A stretch of DNA of 64,000 nt from Rhodoferax sp. (GCA_031291305.1 JARLJH010000014.1:62001-126000); one strand, 5' to 3'; shown: positions 35,686-45,381, counted from the first letter of the stretch. Numbers and translations: made by a program. The notes: a model not told the origin generated them from the sequence alone.

Positions 35686-36702
35686 ATGACCATCAATCAA
35701 CAGATCCTGCTTGACAACCGGCCCACCGGTGAGGCCGTGGCTAGCAACTTCAAGCTGGTCAGCAGCCCGATCCCCGAACTGCGTGACGGCCAGGTCCTGG
35801 TGCGCCACCACTTTCTGAGCCTCGACCCCTACATGCGTGGCCGCATGAACGACAGCAAAAGCTACGCCGCCCCGCAACCTCTGGGTGCCGTGATGATTGG
35901 CGGGACGGTCGGCGAGGTCGCAGAGTCGCGCCACCCACAATTCGTGGTTGGCGACAAGGTGGTGGGCATGGGCGGCTGGCAGGAGTACAGCGTGGTCAAC
36001 GCCGATGAGCCTGGCGCGCTGCGCAAGGTGGACGCCACCCGCATTCCCCTGAGCGCCTACCTGGGTGCCGTGGGCATGCCGGGTGTCACTGCTTGGTATG
36101 GGCTGGTGAAGATCATTGCGCCTGAAGCGGGCGATACGCTGGTGGTGAGTGCCGCCGCCGGTGCCGTGGGAAGTGCATTTGGGGCGCTGGCCAAGGCGCG
36201 CGGCTGTCGCGTGGTGGGTATTGCGGGCGGCCCCGAGAAAAGTGCCTACATCGTCAACGAACTGGGGTTTGATGCCGCCATCGATTACAAGATGCATGGG
36301 GATGCGAGATCGCTGTCGAACGCGATCAAAGAGGCCTGTCCGGATGGTGTGGATGGTTACTTCGAGAATGTGGGCGGTGGGGTGCTCGATGCGGTGATGG
36401 CGCGCATGAACGCATTTGGTCGCATCGCTGTGTGCGGCATGATTGCTGGCTACGACGGAGCACCTCTACCCATGGCAAACCCGGCGCTGATCCTGATCAA
36501 TCGTTTGAAAGTGCAGGGCTTTATCGTCAGCGAGCACATGGACATCTGGCCCGAGGCGCTGAACGAATTGGGCACGCTGGTAGCCACGGGCAAACTGCAC
36601 CCGCGTGAGTCCATCGCACAGGGTATCGCGGCCGCTCCCGAGGCATTTTTGGGGCTGCTCAAAGGCAAGAACTTTGGCAAACAGTTGGTAAAACTATGCT
36701 GA
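35686..36702 (+). CDS. NADP-dependent MDR oxidoreductase (CurA/leukotriene B4 dehydrogenase group)
   Basis: 338 residues, zinc-free medium-chain reductase. Family marks: LSLDPYMRGRMND (about 44-56), the VVGMGGWQEY loop, GMPGVTAWYGL, nucleotide loop VSAAAGAVGSAFGALAK and GYFENVGGGVLDAV. It reduces activated alkenes or ketones with NADPH. Its stop overlaps the GST start by 7 bases. Confidence 0.9.
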   Translation: MTINQQILLDNRPTGEAVASNFKLVSSPIPELRDGQVLVRHHFLSLDPYMRGRMNDSKSYAAPQPLGAVMIGGTVGEVAESRHPQFVVGDKVVGMGGWQEYSVVNADEPGALRKVDATRIPLSAYLGAVGMPGVTAWYGLVKIIAPEAGDTLVVSAAAGAVGSAFGALAKARGCRVVGIAGGPEKSAYIVNELGFDAAIDYKMHGDARSLSNAIKEACPDGVDGYFENVGGGVLDAVMARMNAFGRIAVCGMIAGYDGAPLPMANPALILINRLKVQGFIVSEHMDIWPEALNELGTLVATGKLHPRESIAQGIAAAPEAFLGLLKGKNFGKQLVKLC

Positions 36703-37634
36703 TCCTGCACCACTACCCGATGTCGCCGTTCTCGGAGAAAGTCCGGGCGGTTTTGGGTTTCAAACAACTGGCCTGGCAATCGGTGATCATTCCGACCATC
36801 ATGCCCAAGCCGGACATGCTGGCACTCACGGGCGGCTACCGGAATACGCCGGTGCTGCAAATCGGTGCCGACATCTACTGTGATACCTCGTTAATCTGCG
36901 ATGTGCTGGAGCGGCGTGCGCCCACGCCCAGTTTGTTCCCTGAGGGGGTGAACAGCGCATTGGCGACCATCGTGGCACAGTGGGCTGACAGTGCCCTGTT
37001 TTGGGCTGCCATGGGCTACAACCTGCAAAAGCCGGGGATGGATGAGCTTTTCAGCGGCCTGCCTGCGCAGATGGTCAAGGACTTTGCCGCCGACCGCTCG
37101 GCCATGGCCACTGGCCTGGCGCGTCCGCGCCCACGTGACGCCACGGTGGCCTACCGGGTCTATCTGCAACGTCTGGCATCCATGCTGGATGGTCAGGCTT
37201 TTCTTCTCGGTATGGCGCCTTGCGTGGCTGATTTTGCGGCTTATCACCCGCTGTGGTTCACCCGCAATCAGGTACCAGGCATGGCGTCGATTCTGAATAC
37301 TGTGCCTGTCGTACTGGGTTGGATGGCGCGTATGGAGGCCTTTGGGCATGGTGAAATGAGCCGCCTTAGTGCTTCTGAATCAATAGCTATATGTGCAAGC
37401 TCTGAAAGGGCTATCGGCCAAAATGACTCAGAGTTTCAGGATGATCATGGCATCCCGCTAGGCAGTTTGGTGAGCGTTGCCGCAGAGAGTTTTGGCAGCG
37501 AGCCAACGGTGGGTGTACTGGTGGAGGCGACGCACGACCATTACACGCTTCGCCGCGAGGACGCGCGCGCCGGTGTCGTGCGGGTGCACTTTCCACGCAT
37601 TGGTTATGCGCTCAAACAGGAGGCTTCATCATGA
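36696..37634 (+). CDS. Glutathione S-transferase-like protein with repeat-derived segment
   Basis: 312 residues. N-terminal thioredoxin-fold domain (HHYPMSPFSEKVRAVLGFK; cis-Pro in RNTPVLQIG; then DTSLICDVLE), then an all-helical domain (about 90-220). Residues about 226-243 come from a short palindromic repeat (SIAICASSERAIGQN). The last 70 residues resemble a small separate domain in a variant GST group. Overlaps the MDR gene by 7 and the ElaA gene by 4 bases. Confidence 0.82.
   Translation: MLILHHYPMSPFSEKVRAVLGFKQLAWQSVIIPTIMPKPDMLALTGGYRNTPVLQIGADIYCDTSLICDVLERRAPTPSLFPEGVNSALATIVAQWADSALFWAAMGYNLQKPGMDELFSGLPAQMVKDFAADRSAMATGLARPRPRDATVAYRVYLQRLASMLDGQAFLLGMAPCVADFAAYHPLWFTRNQVPGMASILNTVPVVLGWMARMEAFGHGEMSRLSASESIAICASSERAIGQNDSEFQDDHGIPLGSLVSVAAESFGSEPTVGVLVEATHDHYTLRREDARAGVVRVHFPRIGYALKQEASS
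37375..37426 (+). repeat. Short palindromic repeat within the GST-like gene
   Basis: Forward copy: GAATCAATAGCTATATG half and AAAGGGCTATCGGCCAAAA half. Same codon phase as the other coding copies (AGCT core gives Ala). Confidence 0.75.
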
Positions 37635-38134
37635 CTTTCAAGCTGTGGTCGATCGGAACAGGGCACGGGGCACAGGCGGCATCCTTGGCGCCTGTGTGGC
37701 GCCTGATGGCTTTTGAAGACTTGCGGGTGGCTGAGCTGTACGAGGCGCTACGCCTGCGCAGCGAAGTGTTTGTGGTGGAGCAACAGTGCCTCTTTCATGA
37801 TATGGACGGCGCTGACTCGAAGGCGATGCATTTGCTAGGGGTACAGCATGGCGAGCTGCAAGCCTATGCCCGTTGTTTCGAGGCTGGTGTCAAGTTTCCT
37901 GAAGCGAGTTTTGGCCGGGTGCTGACGCGTCAGAGCGCACGTGGGCATGGCCTGGGCCATGCACTGATTGATCAGGCCATCTCGGCTATCAGCCAGGTGT
38001 GGGGCCCGCAGGCGATTCGCATTGGTGCGCAGATGCAGTTGGCTGGGTTCTATGCGAAACACGGGTTTGAAGACACGGGAACTCACTTTTTGGAAGATGG
38101 CATACCGCATCTGGAGATGCTGCGCCCGGAATAA
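37631..38134 (+). CDS. ElaA-type GNAT acetyltransferase
   Basis: 167 residues. The ElaA block ALRLRSEVFVVEQQCLFHDM is followed by the acetyl-CoA loop RVLTRQSARGHGLGHALI (the usual RGxGxG reads RGHGLG) and the closing YAKHGFEDTGTHFLEDGIPH. Transfers acetyl to an unknown amine. The first 25 residues are longer than in E. coli ElaA, so a start at Met26 (37706) is also plausible. Last gene of a five-gene run; ends 6 bases from the convergent HDOD gene. Confidence 0.86.
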   Translation: MTFKLWSIGTGHGAQAASLAPVWRLMAFEDLRVAELYEALRLRSEVFVVEQQCLFHDMDGADSKAMHLLGVQHGELQAYARCFEAGVKFPEASFGRVLTRQSARGHGLGHALIDQAISAISQVWGPQAIRIGAQMQLAGFYAKHGFEDTGTHFLEDGIPHLEMLRPE

Positions 38135-38140
38135 GTTGCT

Positions 38141-40144
38141 TCAAACAGTCGGGTTTCTGGCACAGGGCAGCAAAATTTCGAACTTGGTGCCGGTGGCGCT
38201 GGCATTGAACTTCAGGTGCCCGTCCATCTTTTCCACCAGGTGGTTCACCATACTCAGTCCATAACGGTGCAGCTCGCTCTCGTCCCGTTCAGCAGTATGC
38301 ATCGGCTCATACAGCTGTGCCTGAACGGCTTCTTTGAGGCTCGGGCCGCTGTCCGAGACAGTCAGTGCGGTATAGACAGCACCTTCGCGCTGAACCAGGA
38401 CACCGCCATTGATCACGATTTGCCCGCCATCAGGCATGGATTCGCAGGCGTTCTTGATCAGGATCAGCAGGATCTGCTTGACCATACCCAGCGAACTCTG
38501 CACCCATGAGGCTCGGTTGGGCAATTCGGAGTTGATCTCGATGTTGCCCGGAATGAGTTGGCGATGCTGCAGCAGTTGCACGATGTCGCGCACCGCCAGG
38601 CTCAGTTCAACGGGCGCCATGACCACGGCTTGCGTGGTTTTGGACAAACTTTCGACCAGCAGATTGACGGCTTGCGCAACCCGCTTGAGTTCAAGTTGCT
38701 GCGCCTCCTTGGCCGAGATGTTTTGGACGGGACGCTTTTTCTCTGCCAATCGCCTGCGTGACAGCGCCAGACCGGCATACACCCCAAAGGCCTGCAGCGT
38801 CGGCAACTGGGTTTTGAGATGGTGGCTATATTCCGGGGCAACGACGGCGGCTAACACTCCCAAACAATGCTGGGCCGTAAGCAGAGGTAGCAGTACCACC
38901 TCGTCGGCATGCATGACATCAAGCAGAATGCTGGTGGACGCTCCCGTGCGCTTCGAAAAAACCACCTTGCGTTGAGAAACACATTGCAACATCGGCGCGT
39001 CTAGCGCCAAGTCAAACGACAGAGGTGTGGCATCCAGATGCCGCTCGTTCATCGACACTGGCACCAGCGTCTGCTGGTTGTCTCGGGCCAGCATCACCAT
39101 GGCATCCTCAAGCTGAAGCAAGGCGCTGGCATGTTGGCGTAAGGAAGTGAGTGCGGCATTGGTGCTGGTCATGTTGATCAGCGTCATGGCCATCTCGTTG
39201 AGGACGCTGCGGTTAAGCACCTCTTGCGCGAGCTGGGTTTGAGTTGCGTCCAGCGGCTGTGGCCGGGTGATCACCTGGCCCGCGGTGGGCGGGGAATCAG
39301 TGTCAGAAATGTCCACGCCCAAGTCGCGTGCGATCTGGGCTACCTGCAAGGCGGCTTTTTGCACCAGTGCTGCAATTTCGCTCAGGGTCAGATCCTGTTC
39401 AAGGATGTCAGGGGCGTTGTCAAAGGGTTTGTTCAGCGGCAGTGCCGCTAGGCGGTGTGCCAGATGGACACTGCGGGCCAGTGGCCGGGTGTCTTTGAGA
39501 GGGGGCACGTCGTCGTGGTGGGACAGTACTGCGTCCACCATGGCATCGTTCAGGTGCCAATGCTCCAGCAGCCAGGCTCCGGCTTGGGCATGGGACATAC
39601 CGAGCAAACGTTGTTCCTGGTTGCATAGACCAGCGTTGTCTGGTTGACCAAACAGCTCGGTATAGCGCTCCGGTATGGCTGCCAGCAACGCTAGGCGCCC
39701 TACGTCGTGCAGCAAACCTGCCAAGTAAGCCTCCTCGGAGCTGACACCGCTCTGGCGTTCTGCCATGGCGCGGGCCAGCACTGCTACCTTCAGGCTGTGT
39801 TTCCAGAAATATTGCAGGTTGACTCCACCTGCTTGCCGGAAAGCATTGAACGTTTGAAAAACCGACTCGCTGATGACCAGCACCTTGATCAGCCCCATGC
39901 CCAGCGTGCTGGTGGCTTGCAACAGGGTCAGGGTTTTGGCATTGGTGCGGTGGTAGGCGGCGCTGTGTGCAACCGACAGCACCTTGGATGCCAGGCCGGG
40001 GTCGCTGGCAATCAGCTCTGACAGCTCGGCCATGCCCACGTCGTCAGACTGGCATAGCGACATCAACCGAATTAGCGTCTGCGGTGGACTGGGTAGGCGC
40101 GCGACCAGCAGTCGCTCGAGGATATCTTCTGGCGGTTGACTCAC
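38141..40144 (-). CDS. HDOD-GAF protein with degenerate histidine-kinase module
   Basis: 667 residues; GTG start at 40144. HDOD domain (about 14-210: LLVARLPSPPQTLIRLM, KHSL, LLHDVGRL, SHH), a GAF-like middle (about 315-465) and a C-terminal kinase-like part. Compared with its paralogue at 42544-44649, the phospho-accepting His motif VHEVNNPL is VAQAVNLL. The N-box NACES is kept, the G1 box DNGPGM is DSGPSL and the G2 box GLGLS is RYGLS. It is likely a pseudokinase or ATP-binding receptor rather than an autokinase. A tiny frame (ATG at 40158, five codons) ends on the GTG start and could affect translation. Confidence 0.87.
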   Translation of the reverse strand: MSQPPEDILERLLVARLPSPPQTLIRLMSLCQSDDVGMAELSELIASDPGLASKVLSVAHSAAYHRTNAKTLTLLQATSTLGMGLIKVLVISESVFQTFNAFRQAGGVNLQYFWKHSLKVAVLARAMAERQSGVSSEEAYLAGLLHDVGRLALLAAIPERYTELFGQPDNAGLCNQEQRLLGMSHAQAGAWLLEHWHLNDAMVDAVLSHHDDVPPLKDTRPLARSVHLAHRLAALPLNKPFDNAPDILEQDLTLSEIAALVQKAALQVAQIARDLGVDISDTDSPPTAGQVITRPQPLDATQTQLAQEVLNRSVLNEMAMTLINMTSTNAALTSLRQHASALLQLEDAMVMLARDNQQTLVPVSMNERHLDATPLSFDLALDAPMLQCVSQRKVVFSKRTGASTSILLDVMHADEVVLLPLLTAQHCLGVLAAVVAPEYSHHLKTQLPTLQAFGVYAGLALSRRRLAEKKRPVQNISAKEAQQLELKRVAQAVNLLVESLSKTTQAVVMAPVELSLAVRDIVQLLQHRQLIPGNIEINSELPNRASWVQSSLGMVKQILLILIKNACESMPDGGQIVINGGVLVQREGAVYTALTVSDSGPSLKEAVQAQLYEPMHTAERDESELHRYGLSMVNHLVEKMDGHLKFNASATGTKFEILLPCARNPTV

Positions 40145-40351
40145 AAAGGACCCTTCATGAAGCGCAATGGTTGAGCCGAAGTGATTCCGGCACAGGATAC
40201 ACCTGGCTTGGCAGGGCAGCTTGTTCAGCTATTCTCGGCTCAAGCGATATGGTTCGCAGGAGCCACAGGCTAAAAATGGTAAGCGATTGTTAACTCTGTG
40301 ACAAGCCCAGTACCCAAGTCTTTTGCCGCACGGCATCAGAGAGAGGGCTTG

Positions 40352-42544
40352 TCAATGCATCTGGTTGGTGAGAACTTGCATCAGGGCGCTTTGTTGCATG
40401 GGACGGTGGTAGTAAAAGCCCTGAAAAGTCTGACAACCTGCGTTCTCCAGATAACGCTTTTGTACCTCCGTTTCAACCCCTTCGGCCACCAGCTTCAGTC
40501 CGAGTCCCTTGGCAATGGAGATGATGGCCAGCACCACCGGGAACTGCAGTGTGTCATCTTCGATGGGCATGACGAAGGAGCGGTCAATTTTTAGCACATG
40601 AATCGGGAATCGGTGCAGGTACGACAGCGATGAATAGCCTGTGCCAAAGTCATCAATGGCCACCCGCACGCCAAGCTGGCACAAGCGATTGAGTTGTTCA
40701 ATGACGGCCTGCGGGTTGCGGATGCAGATGTTCTCGGTGATTTCCACTTCAATCTGTGAAGGCGAAATCTGGAACCTTTCCATGGCATTCTTGAGCTTGT
40801 CGTAAAAGTCGCCCCGGTCCAGGTATTGCGGCGAGAGGTTGATGGACATGTATGGACGCTCATCACCCAGCGTGTTCCAGGCCAGCAGGTCGCGGCACAC
40901 CGCTTCGAGCATCCAGTCACTGATGGCGATGATCAGGCCGCTTTCCTCAGCAAATGGCAAGAATGCGCCAGCGCCCAGAAAGCCACGCATCGGGTGGTTC
41001 CAGCGCATCAGGGCTTCGGCCCCTATCACTCGCCCCGTGGTGACATCCACCTGGGGCTGGTAATACATTTCCAACTCGCCTGATGTCAGCGCTAGGTGCA
41101 GACCGCTTTCAAGAGTGATTTGCTCAAAGCTTTGATTGAGCATGGACAACTCAAAAAACTTGTAGCCGTTGCGCCCCTGCGCTTTCTTGGCATGCATGGC
41201 CAGGTCGGCGTTGCGAATCAGGTCGTCGATGCTTTCGCCGTCCTTGGGATACACCGAAACACCAATGCTGGCGGTGATGTGAACGACTTGACCGCCCAGT
41301 GAAAAAGGAGTGCGCAAAGCATCCAGAAAAGCTTGTGCGACGCGTGTCGGATCCTGAATGGAGTCGAGCTCGGGCAGCACCACATTGAACTCGTCGCTGC
41401 CAAAACGCGACAGGGTGTCACTGTGCCTCAAGCAGGCTTTCAGCCTAGTTGTGGCCTGCTGCAGCAACTCATCACCCAATTGGTGTCCAAGTGAGTCATT
41501 GATGACCTTGAAGCGATCCAGATCGACAAACATGACGGCCAGGCCGCCCTTTTTGCGTTTGGCCTGCAGCAGGGCCAGACTCAGGCGGTCTTTGAACAGC
41601 ACCCGATTGGGTAGGTCGGTCAGGATGTCGTAATAGGCCTGGTAGGCGATCTGCTCATCTGCCCGCTTGCGCTCGGTGATGTCACGCGCCACAGCGTAAA
41701 TACCCATTTGTTCCTGGTCGTGTGGCTGGCCATCGTCAGACAGCATCGGCACGCTAAAGGCGACGCTCATTAATTCCACACTGAAGACGCGGCCGTCATC
41801 GTCACTGTGATAAGACTTAAGGTGCAGCTCGATGTTACGTGACCAGTGCTGGTGCTGTAGGCCATCGCTGAAAACATAATTGGCACGTTCAAGATCCCCT
41901 GCGTGAACCAGGTCTGTGTAATGTTTGCCGATCAGGTCTTCGGGACTAAAGCCAAGCAGGGGCTGAATTCGGTCGTTGACAAAGGTCAGTCTGCCCTGGT
42001 GGTCCAGGGTAAAAATGATGTCTGGCGAACTGTCCACCAGGTGACGGTAAATGCGCTCAGAACTTTTCAGTTTGGTTGTAATTTGCTTGTTTTCAGCGGT
42101 CAGGCGACGCTGTTGCAAGGCATTTTGAACGGCCTTGAGCAGTTCCTCGCGCGGATAGGGCTTGCGCAGAAAATCATAAGCGCCGCGCCTGAGCGCGCCA
42201 ATGGCGGCCTCAATGCCGCTGTCGCCGCTGGTGATGATCACGTTGGCATCCATCTGGTGGACGTTCATGTAATCCATGATCTCATGCCCAGTGATGTCGG
42301 GCATGCGCAAATCCAGGATGACCAGATCAAACACATCACGACTCAGTTGTGCAATCGCCTCGGTTCCACTGCTGGCGGACACCAAAATTAAGCCACGGTT
42401 CGCCAGCAACTCGCCAAGGCTTTCAAGTAGTCTTGGTTCATCATCGACCAACAGAACCCGGGCGGGCTTTTGCAGAATTTGAGTAGTTTGCAGACCCCGT
42501 GAGGCCAGCGTGAAATCCCACTGCATCGGACTGAAATTGCTCAT
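40352..42544 (-). CDS. Response regulator with PAS, GGDEF and EAL domains
   Basis: 730 residues from the ATG at 42544. Receiver domain 28-145 (acidic VDDE at 34-35, phospho-Asp78 in LDLRMP, Thr105, Lys128), PAS (about 165-290), GGDEF (about 315-470) and EAL (about 485-725). The cyclase site reads GSDEF with the inhibitory RHSD five residues before; the first Gly-to-Ser change may weaken but need not abolish synthesis. The EAL site is intact (EALMRW, ITEN, DDFGTGYSSL, EGVETE). The ATG shares its A with the stop of the HDOD-kinase gene upstream (TAATG), so the pair is coupled. That kinase is the obvious phospho-donor. Confidence 0.92.
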   Translation of the reverse strand: MSNFSPMQWDFTLASRGLQTTQILQKPARVLLVDDEPRLLESLGELLANRGLILVSASSGTEAIAQLSRDVFDLVILDLRMPDITGHEIMDYMNVHQMDANVIITSGDSGIEAAIGALRRGAYDFLRKPYPREELLKAVQNALQQRRLTAENKQITTKLKSSERIYRHLVDSSPDIIFTLDHQGRLTFVNDRIQPLLGFSPEDLIGKHYTDLVHAGDLERANYVFSDGLQHQHWSRNIELHLKSYHSDDDGRVFSVELMSVAFSVPMLSDDGQPHDQEQMGIYAVARDITERKRADEQIAYQAYYDILTDLPNRVLFKDRLSLALLQAKRKKGGLAVMFVDLDRFKVINDSLGHQLGDELLQQATTRLKACLRHSDTLSRFGSDEFNVVLPELDSIQDPTRVAQAFLDALRTPFSLGGQVVHITASIGVSVYPKDGESIDDLIRNADLAMHAKKAQGRNGYKFFELSMLNQSFEQITLESGLHLALTSGELEMYYQPQVDVTTGRVIGAEALMRWNHPMRGFLGAGAFLPFAEESGLIIAISDWMLEAVCRDLLAWNTLGDERPYMSINLSPQYLDRGDFYDKLKNAMERFQISPSQIEVEITENICIRNPQAVIEQLNRLCQLGVRVAIDDFGTGYSSLSYLHRFPIHVLKIDRSFVMPIEDDTLQFPVVLAIISIAKGLGLKLVAEGVETEVQKRYLENAGCQTFQGFYYHRPMQQSALMQVLTNQMH

Positions 42545-44649
42545 TAAATCAGGGACTTGGCTCGTTTGGCAGGCAGCAGGATTTCGAAGGCTGTTCCCAG
42601 CTCTGAACTCTTGCACGAGATAGAGCCCTGCAATTTCTGTACCAGACCATGTACGATGCTCAGGCCCAACCCCCGGTTGTCACCTGCCTTGGTGCTGCGC
42701 ACCGGAGAGAACAGTTTGGCCATCACATCGTTGGGCATGCCAGGCCCGTTGTCTTTGACCAACAGCGAGAAATATTCGGCGCCACCGCGCAGTGTGATGC
42801 CGTTGTTGACAATCTCGATGCGACCGCCCTTGGACAAGGCCTCGACCGAGTTTTTGATGAGGTTGACAAAAATTTGTTTGACGATCCCGGTGGAACACGA
42901 AATTTCACTGGGTTCTTCGGGCAACAGCGCTGAAATCTGCACGGTGGGCGGCAAGAACCGGCTCTCACGAAACAGCCGCACAATGTCACTGACCACTTGG
43001 TTGATGTTGATCGTCGCGTCTGGTGCTGGTGGAGCCACGCGGGCAAATTCCTTGATGATGCTGCCTACGCGGTCAATTTCTTCGTTGAGGATCGTCAGCT
43101 CGGAGCCCAAGGGTTCCTTGCGGGCCAACTTGTCATCCAATACGCCAAGGTAATTCTTGATGATGGATAAGGGGTTGTTGACCTCGTGAACGATTTTGCG
43201 GGAACTCTTCAGGTGTTCTTCCTGCAGGGTGGCAATGCGCTGTTCTATCTCCGCGCGCCCTTTGGTTGCCGCCGCCATGGCATTGGCGGCCTGGGTGCCA
43301 AAGGCCAGCAAGAATTTCTCCTGGCTTTGCAGTTGCGTCACGCGCCAGGATTCAATCCCGGCGATCAGCAGACCCAGACTGCGCCCGTCGGCGACCAGAG
43401 GCAAACACAACAGGCAAGGGGTATTAAAGGCACGCAGCAATTGCTCCTCGGCCAGATTCAGGCTGCTGCGTCCGCGCTCCAGAAAAGCCAAGTTCTTCTT
43501 TGTCACTGCATCGGCGATGCCCCCGCCCGCTAGGCTGACGGAAAAATTGGCTAGCCGTTGCCGCTGTTCACCCACTGAGACGGCCATCAGCGAGCGGCCA
43601 TTGCCGCTGACCAAAAACAGGGCAGAGTCGTCCAGATCGAACAGGATGCGGGCGTTTTGTCGCACGCTGTCAAGCAACTGGGTGCCGTCGTTCTGGCGGG
43701 CGAAGACCTGGCCTAGCTCCGCAGCCAGAGTGCGATTGCGAATCTCTTCGGTCAGGCGTTGCTGCATCGGATTCGCCATCACCGGTGCTAGTGCTTGCGT
43801 CTCGTCCAGGCCCGCAAGGTCAATGGCAAGTTGCTCTGCAGCCAGCATGACTTGCGCTTCGCAGCCTTGGTGAATCTCCAGAACAGCAGCATCGCTGAGC
43901 TCGCAAACTGCCCCGATGCCGGCTGGCAATCGCGTGCCAGGCTGGTGCTCGCTGAGCAGATGCGAAAGATGAACTAGGCGGATCAACGGGTGCGCCGACA
44001 TGACTCGTGCGGGGGCTTCATGGTGGTAAAGCACGGCATCTGCCAAAAAGGAGTCCATCTCCCAGCGCTCAATCAGCCAGGCACCTGCCTCGGTGTGCGT
44101 GATGTGCATGTCTTGTTGCTCAGCGGCGCACAGATAGTCATCATCAGCGTTCTGGAAAGTGGTGCTGTAGATGTCTGGTGCGACTGCCAGCAGCGCCAGA
44201 CGGCCCACATCGTGTAGCAGGCCTGCCAGGTAAGCTTCTTCAACCTGCGGGTAGCGCGTGGCTTTGGCCAGATCACGCGCCAGTACGGCAGCTGTGAGGG
44301 AATGTTTCCAGAAGGGGCGCAGATCGGTGCTGCCGGTGTGTGGAAAGCCGCTGAATGTCTGGAAAACCGACTCGCTGATCAGGAGTGACTTCACCAGATC
44401 GGAGCCCAGTGTGGTCAATGCCTGTGGCAGACCCAACTGGCGTCCGCTGCGTTGATAGGCTGCACTGTTGGCGACACGCAGTACCCGGCTGGTCATGCCC
44501 GCGTCGTTTGAGATGAGCTTCGCCAGCTCCACCACCCCCGTTTCGTCAGACTGGCAAAGCTCGATCAGCTTGATCAAAATTTGCGGCATGGTGGGCAGGC
44601 GTGCCACCAGTAAGCGGTTCTTGATGTCTTCGGGGCGAGCGGAATTCAC
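42544..44649 (-). CDS. HDOD-GAF histidine kinase
   Basis: 701 residues; GTG start at 44649. HDOD domain (about 14-212: KHSL, LLHDVGRL, YHH), GAF-like region (about 310-465), coiled linker, then a complete kinase: His488 in IVHEVNNPLSIIKNY, N-box NLIKNSVEAL (Asn600), G1 DNGPGM (Asp633), F-like LFSPVRSTK and G2 GLGLSIV (660-666). No membrane segment, so a soluble sensor. HDOD domains commonly link signalling to cyclic di-GMP or motility control. Coupled to the response regulator downstream. Confidence 0.9.
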   Translation of the reverse strand: MNSARPEDIKNRLLVARLPTMPQILIKLIELCQSDETGVVELAKLISNDAGMTSRVLRVANSAAYQRSGRQLGLPQALTTLGSDLVKSLLISESVFQTFSGFPHTGSTDLRPFWKHSLTAAVLARDLAKATRYPQVEEAYLAGLLHDVGRLALLAVAPDIYSTTFQNADDDYLCAAEQQDMHITHTEAGAWLIERWEMDSFLADAVLYHHEAPARVMSAHPLIRLVHLSHLLSEHQPGTRLPAGIGAVCELSDAAVLEIHQGCEAQVMLAAEQLAIDLAGLDETQALAPVMANPMQQRLTEEIRNRTLAAELGQVFARQNDGTQLLDSVRQNARILFDLDDSALFLVSGNGRSLMAVSVGEQRQRLANFSVSLAGGGIADAVTKKNLAFLERGRSSLNLAEEQLLRAFNTPCLLCLPLVADGRSLGLLIAGIESWRVTQLQSQEKFLLAFGTQAANAMAAATKGRAEIEQRIATLQEEHLKSSRKIVHEVNNPLSIIKNYLGVLDDKLARKEPLGSELTILNEEIDRVGSIIKEFARVAPPAPDATININQVVSDIVRLFRESRFLPPTVQISALLPEEPSEISCSTGIVKQIFVNLIKNSVEALSKGGRIEIVNNGITLRGGAEYFSLLVKDNGPGMPNDVMAKLFSPVRSTKAGDNRGLGLSIVHGLVQKLQGSISCKSSELGTAFEILLPAKRAKSLI

Positions 44650-44964
44650 AAATAACTCTATAGGTAAGGCATCTCAGCGAGGCCTGGTTATGTTTGCGGA
44701 TACAACGATGCGGTCAATATAACAGTGATTTACGTGATTAAGTGTCGTTTGGGGGCAATTATTGGGTCAATATAATTGACTTGAATCAAACCTGCAAGCA
44801 ACGCGTAGTCTATATGACTCGCTATAAAAAAAAGACCAGCATTTGCGCAACACAATTGGTTCTGTCCGACTTCCGCCGGATACCCCCCGCGCTGACCAGT
44901 CTCAGCTGTTGCGCCTAAACTACGTCACAAGATAAAACTGGCAAGATATGACGTAGGGGGATCT
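44650..44964. other. 315-base divergent promoter region between HDOD kinase and bacteriohemerythrin
   Basis: A/T-richer than its surroundings and without a gene. Holds one FNR-like site (44776-44789), TATA-like stretches at 44811 and 44822, and an A-run (44827-44834). Both flanking genes must be transcribed from here. Confidence 0.65.
44776..44789 (+). promoter_or_regulatory. FNR/Anr-like box TTGACTTGAATCAA
   Basis: Matches the FNR consensus TTGAT-N4-ATCAA except for one base in the left half. If it acts at -41.5, transcription of the hemerythrin gene would start near 44824, with CTATAA or TATATG as -10 candidates. It could equally serve the divergent kinase gene. Confidence 0.5.
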
Positions 44965-45381
44965 ATGCCGATTCAATGGCGTGAACAGTTCAGTGTGGGC
45001 AATGATCTGATTGATTCGGATCATCGGTACCTGCTGGAAATTATCAACAAGGCTGAACTCTGCCTGAAGGCCAACCAAGCCACACTTTTGCCGCCGCTGC
45101 TCGATGAGTTGGGGCATTATGGCCAGATGCATTTCCAGCGCGAGGAACAGGTGGCCAAGGCGGTGGGTTACCCGAAATCAGAGCAGCTGCACATCTCCCA
45201 TGACGCGCTGGTCGAGAAACTTAAAGTCGTGCGCAGTCAGATTGGCGATGCATGGACCAAGGAGAGCGTCACCCATTTCACCGCCTTTTTGCGCGATTGG
45301 CTGCTCAACCATGTCATCAAGGAAGACATGTTGATGAAGCCGTGGTTGCAGAAGTATTCCCCTCGCTTCGACCCGCGCTAG
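44965..45381 (+). CDS. Bacteriohemerythrin
   Basis: 138 residues, single four-helix hemerythrin domain that reversibly binds O2 at a di-iron site. Iron ligands can be read in order: His20 (IDSDHRYL), His51 or His56 with Glu60 (HYGQMHFQREEQ), His76/His79 (HISHDALV), His116 and Asp121 (LNHVIKEDM). It is a single-domain form, used for O2 storage, delivery or sensing. The ATG follows TAGGGGGA. The FNR-like box upstream would fit low-oxygen induction. Confidence 0.93.
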   Translation: MPIQWREQFSVGNDLIDSDHRYLLEIINKAELCLKANQATLLPPLLDELGHYGQMHFQREEQVAKAVGYPKSEQLHISHDALVEKLKVVRSQIGDAWTKESVTHFTAFLRDWLLNHVIKEDMLMKPWLQKYSPRFDPR

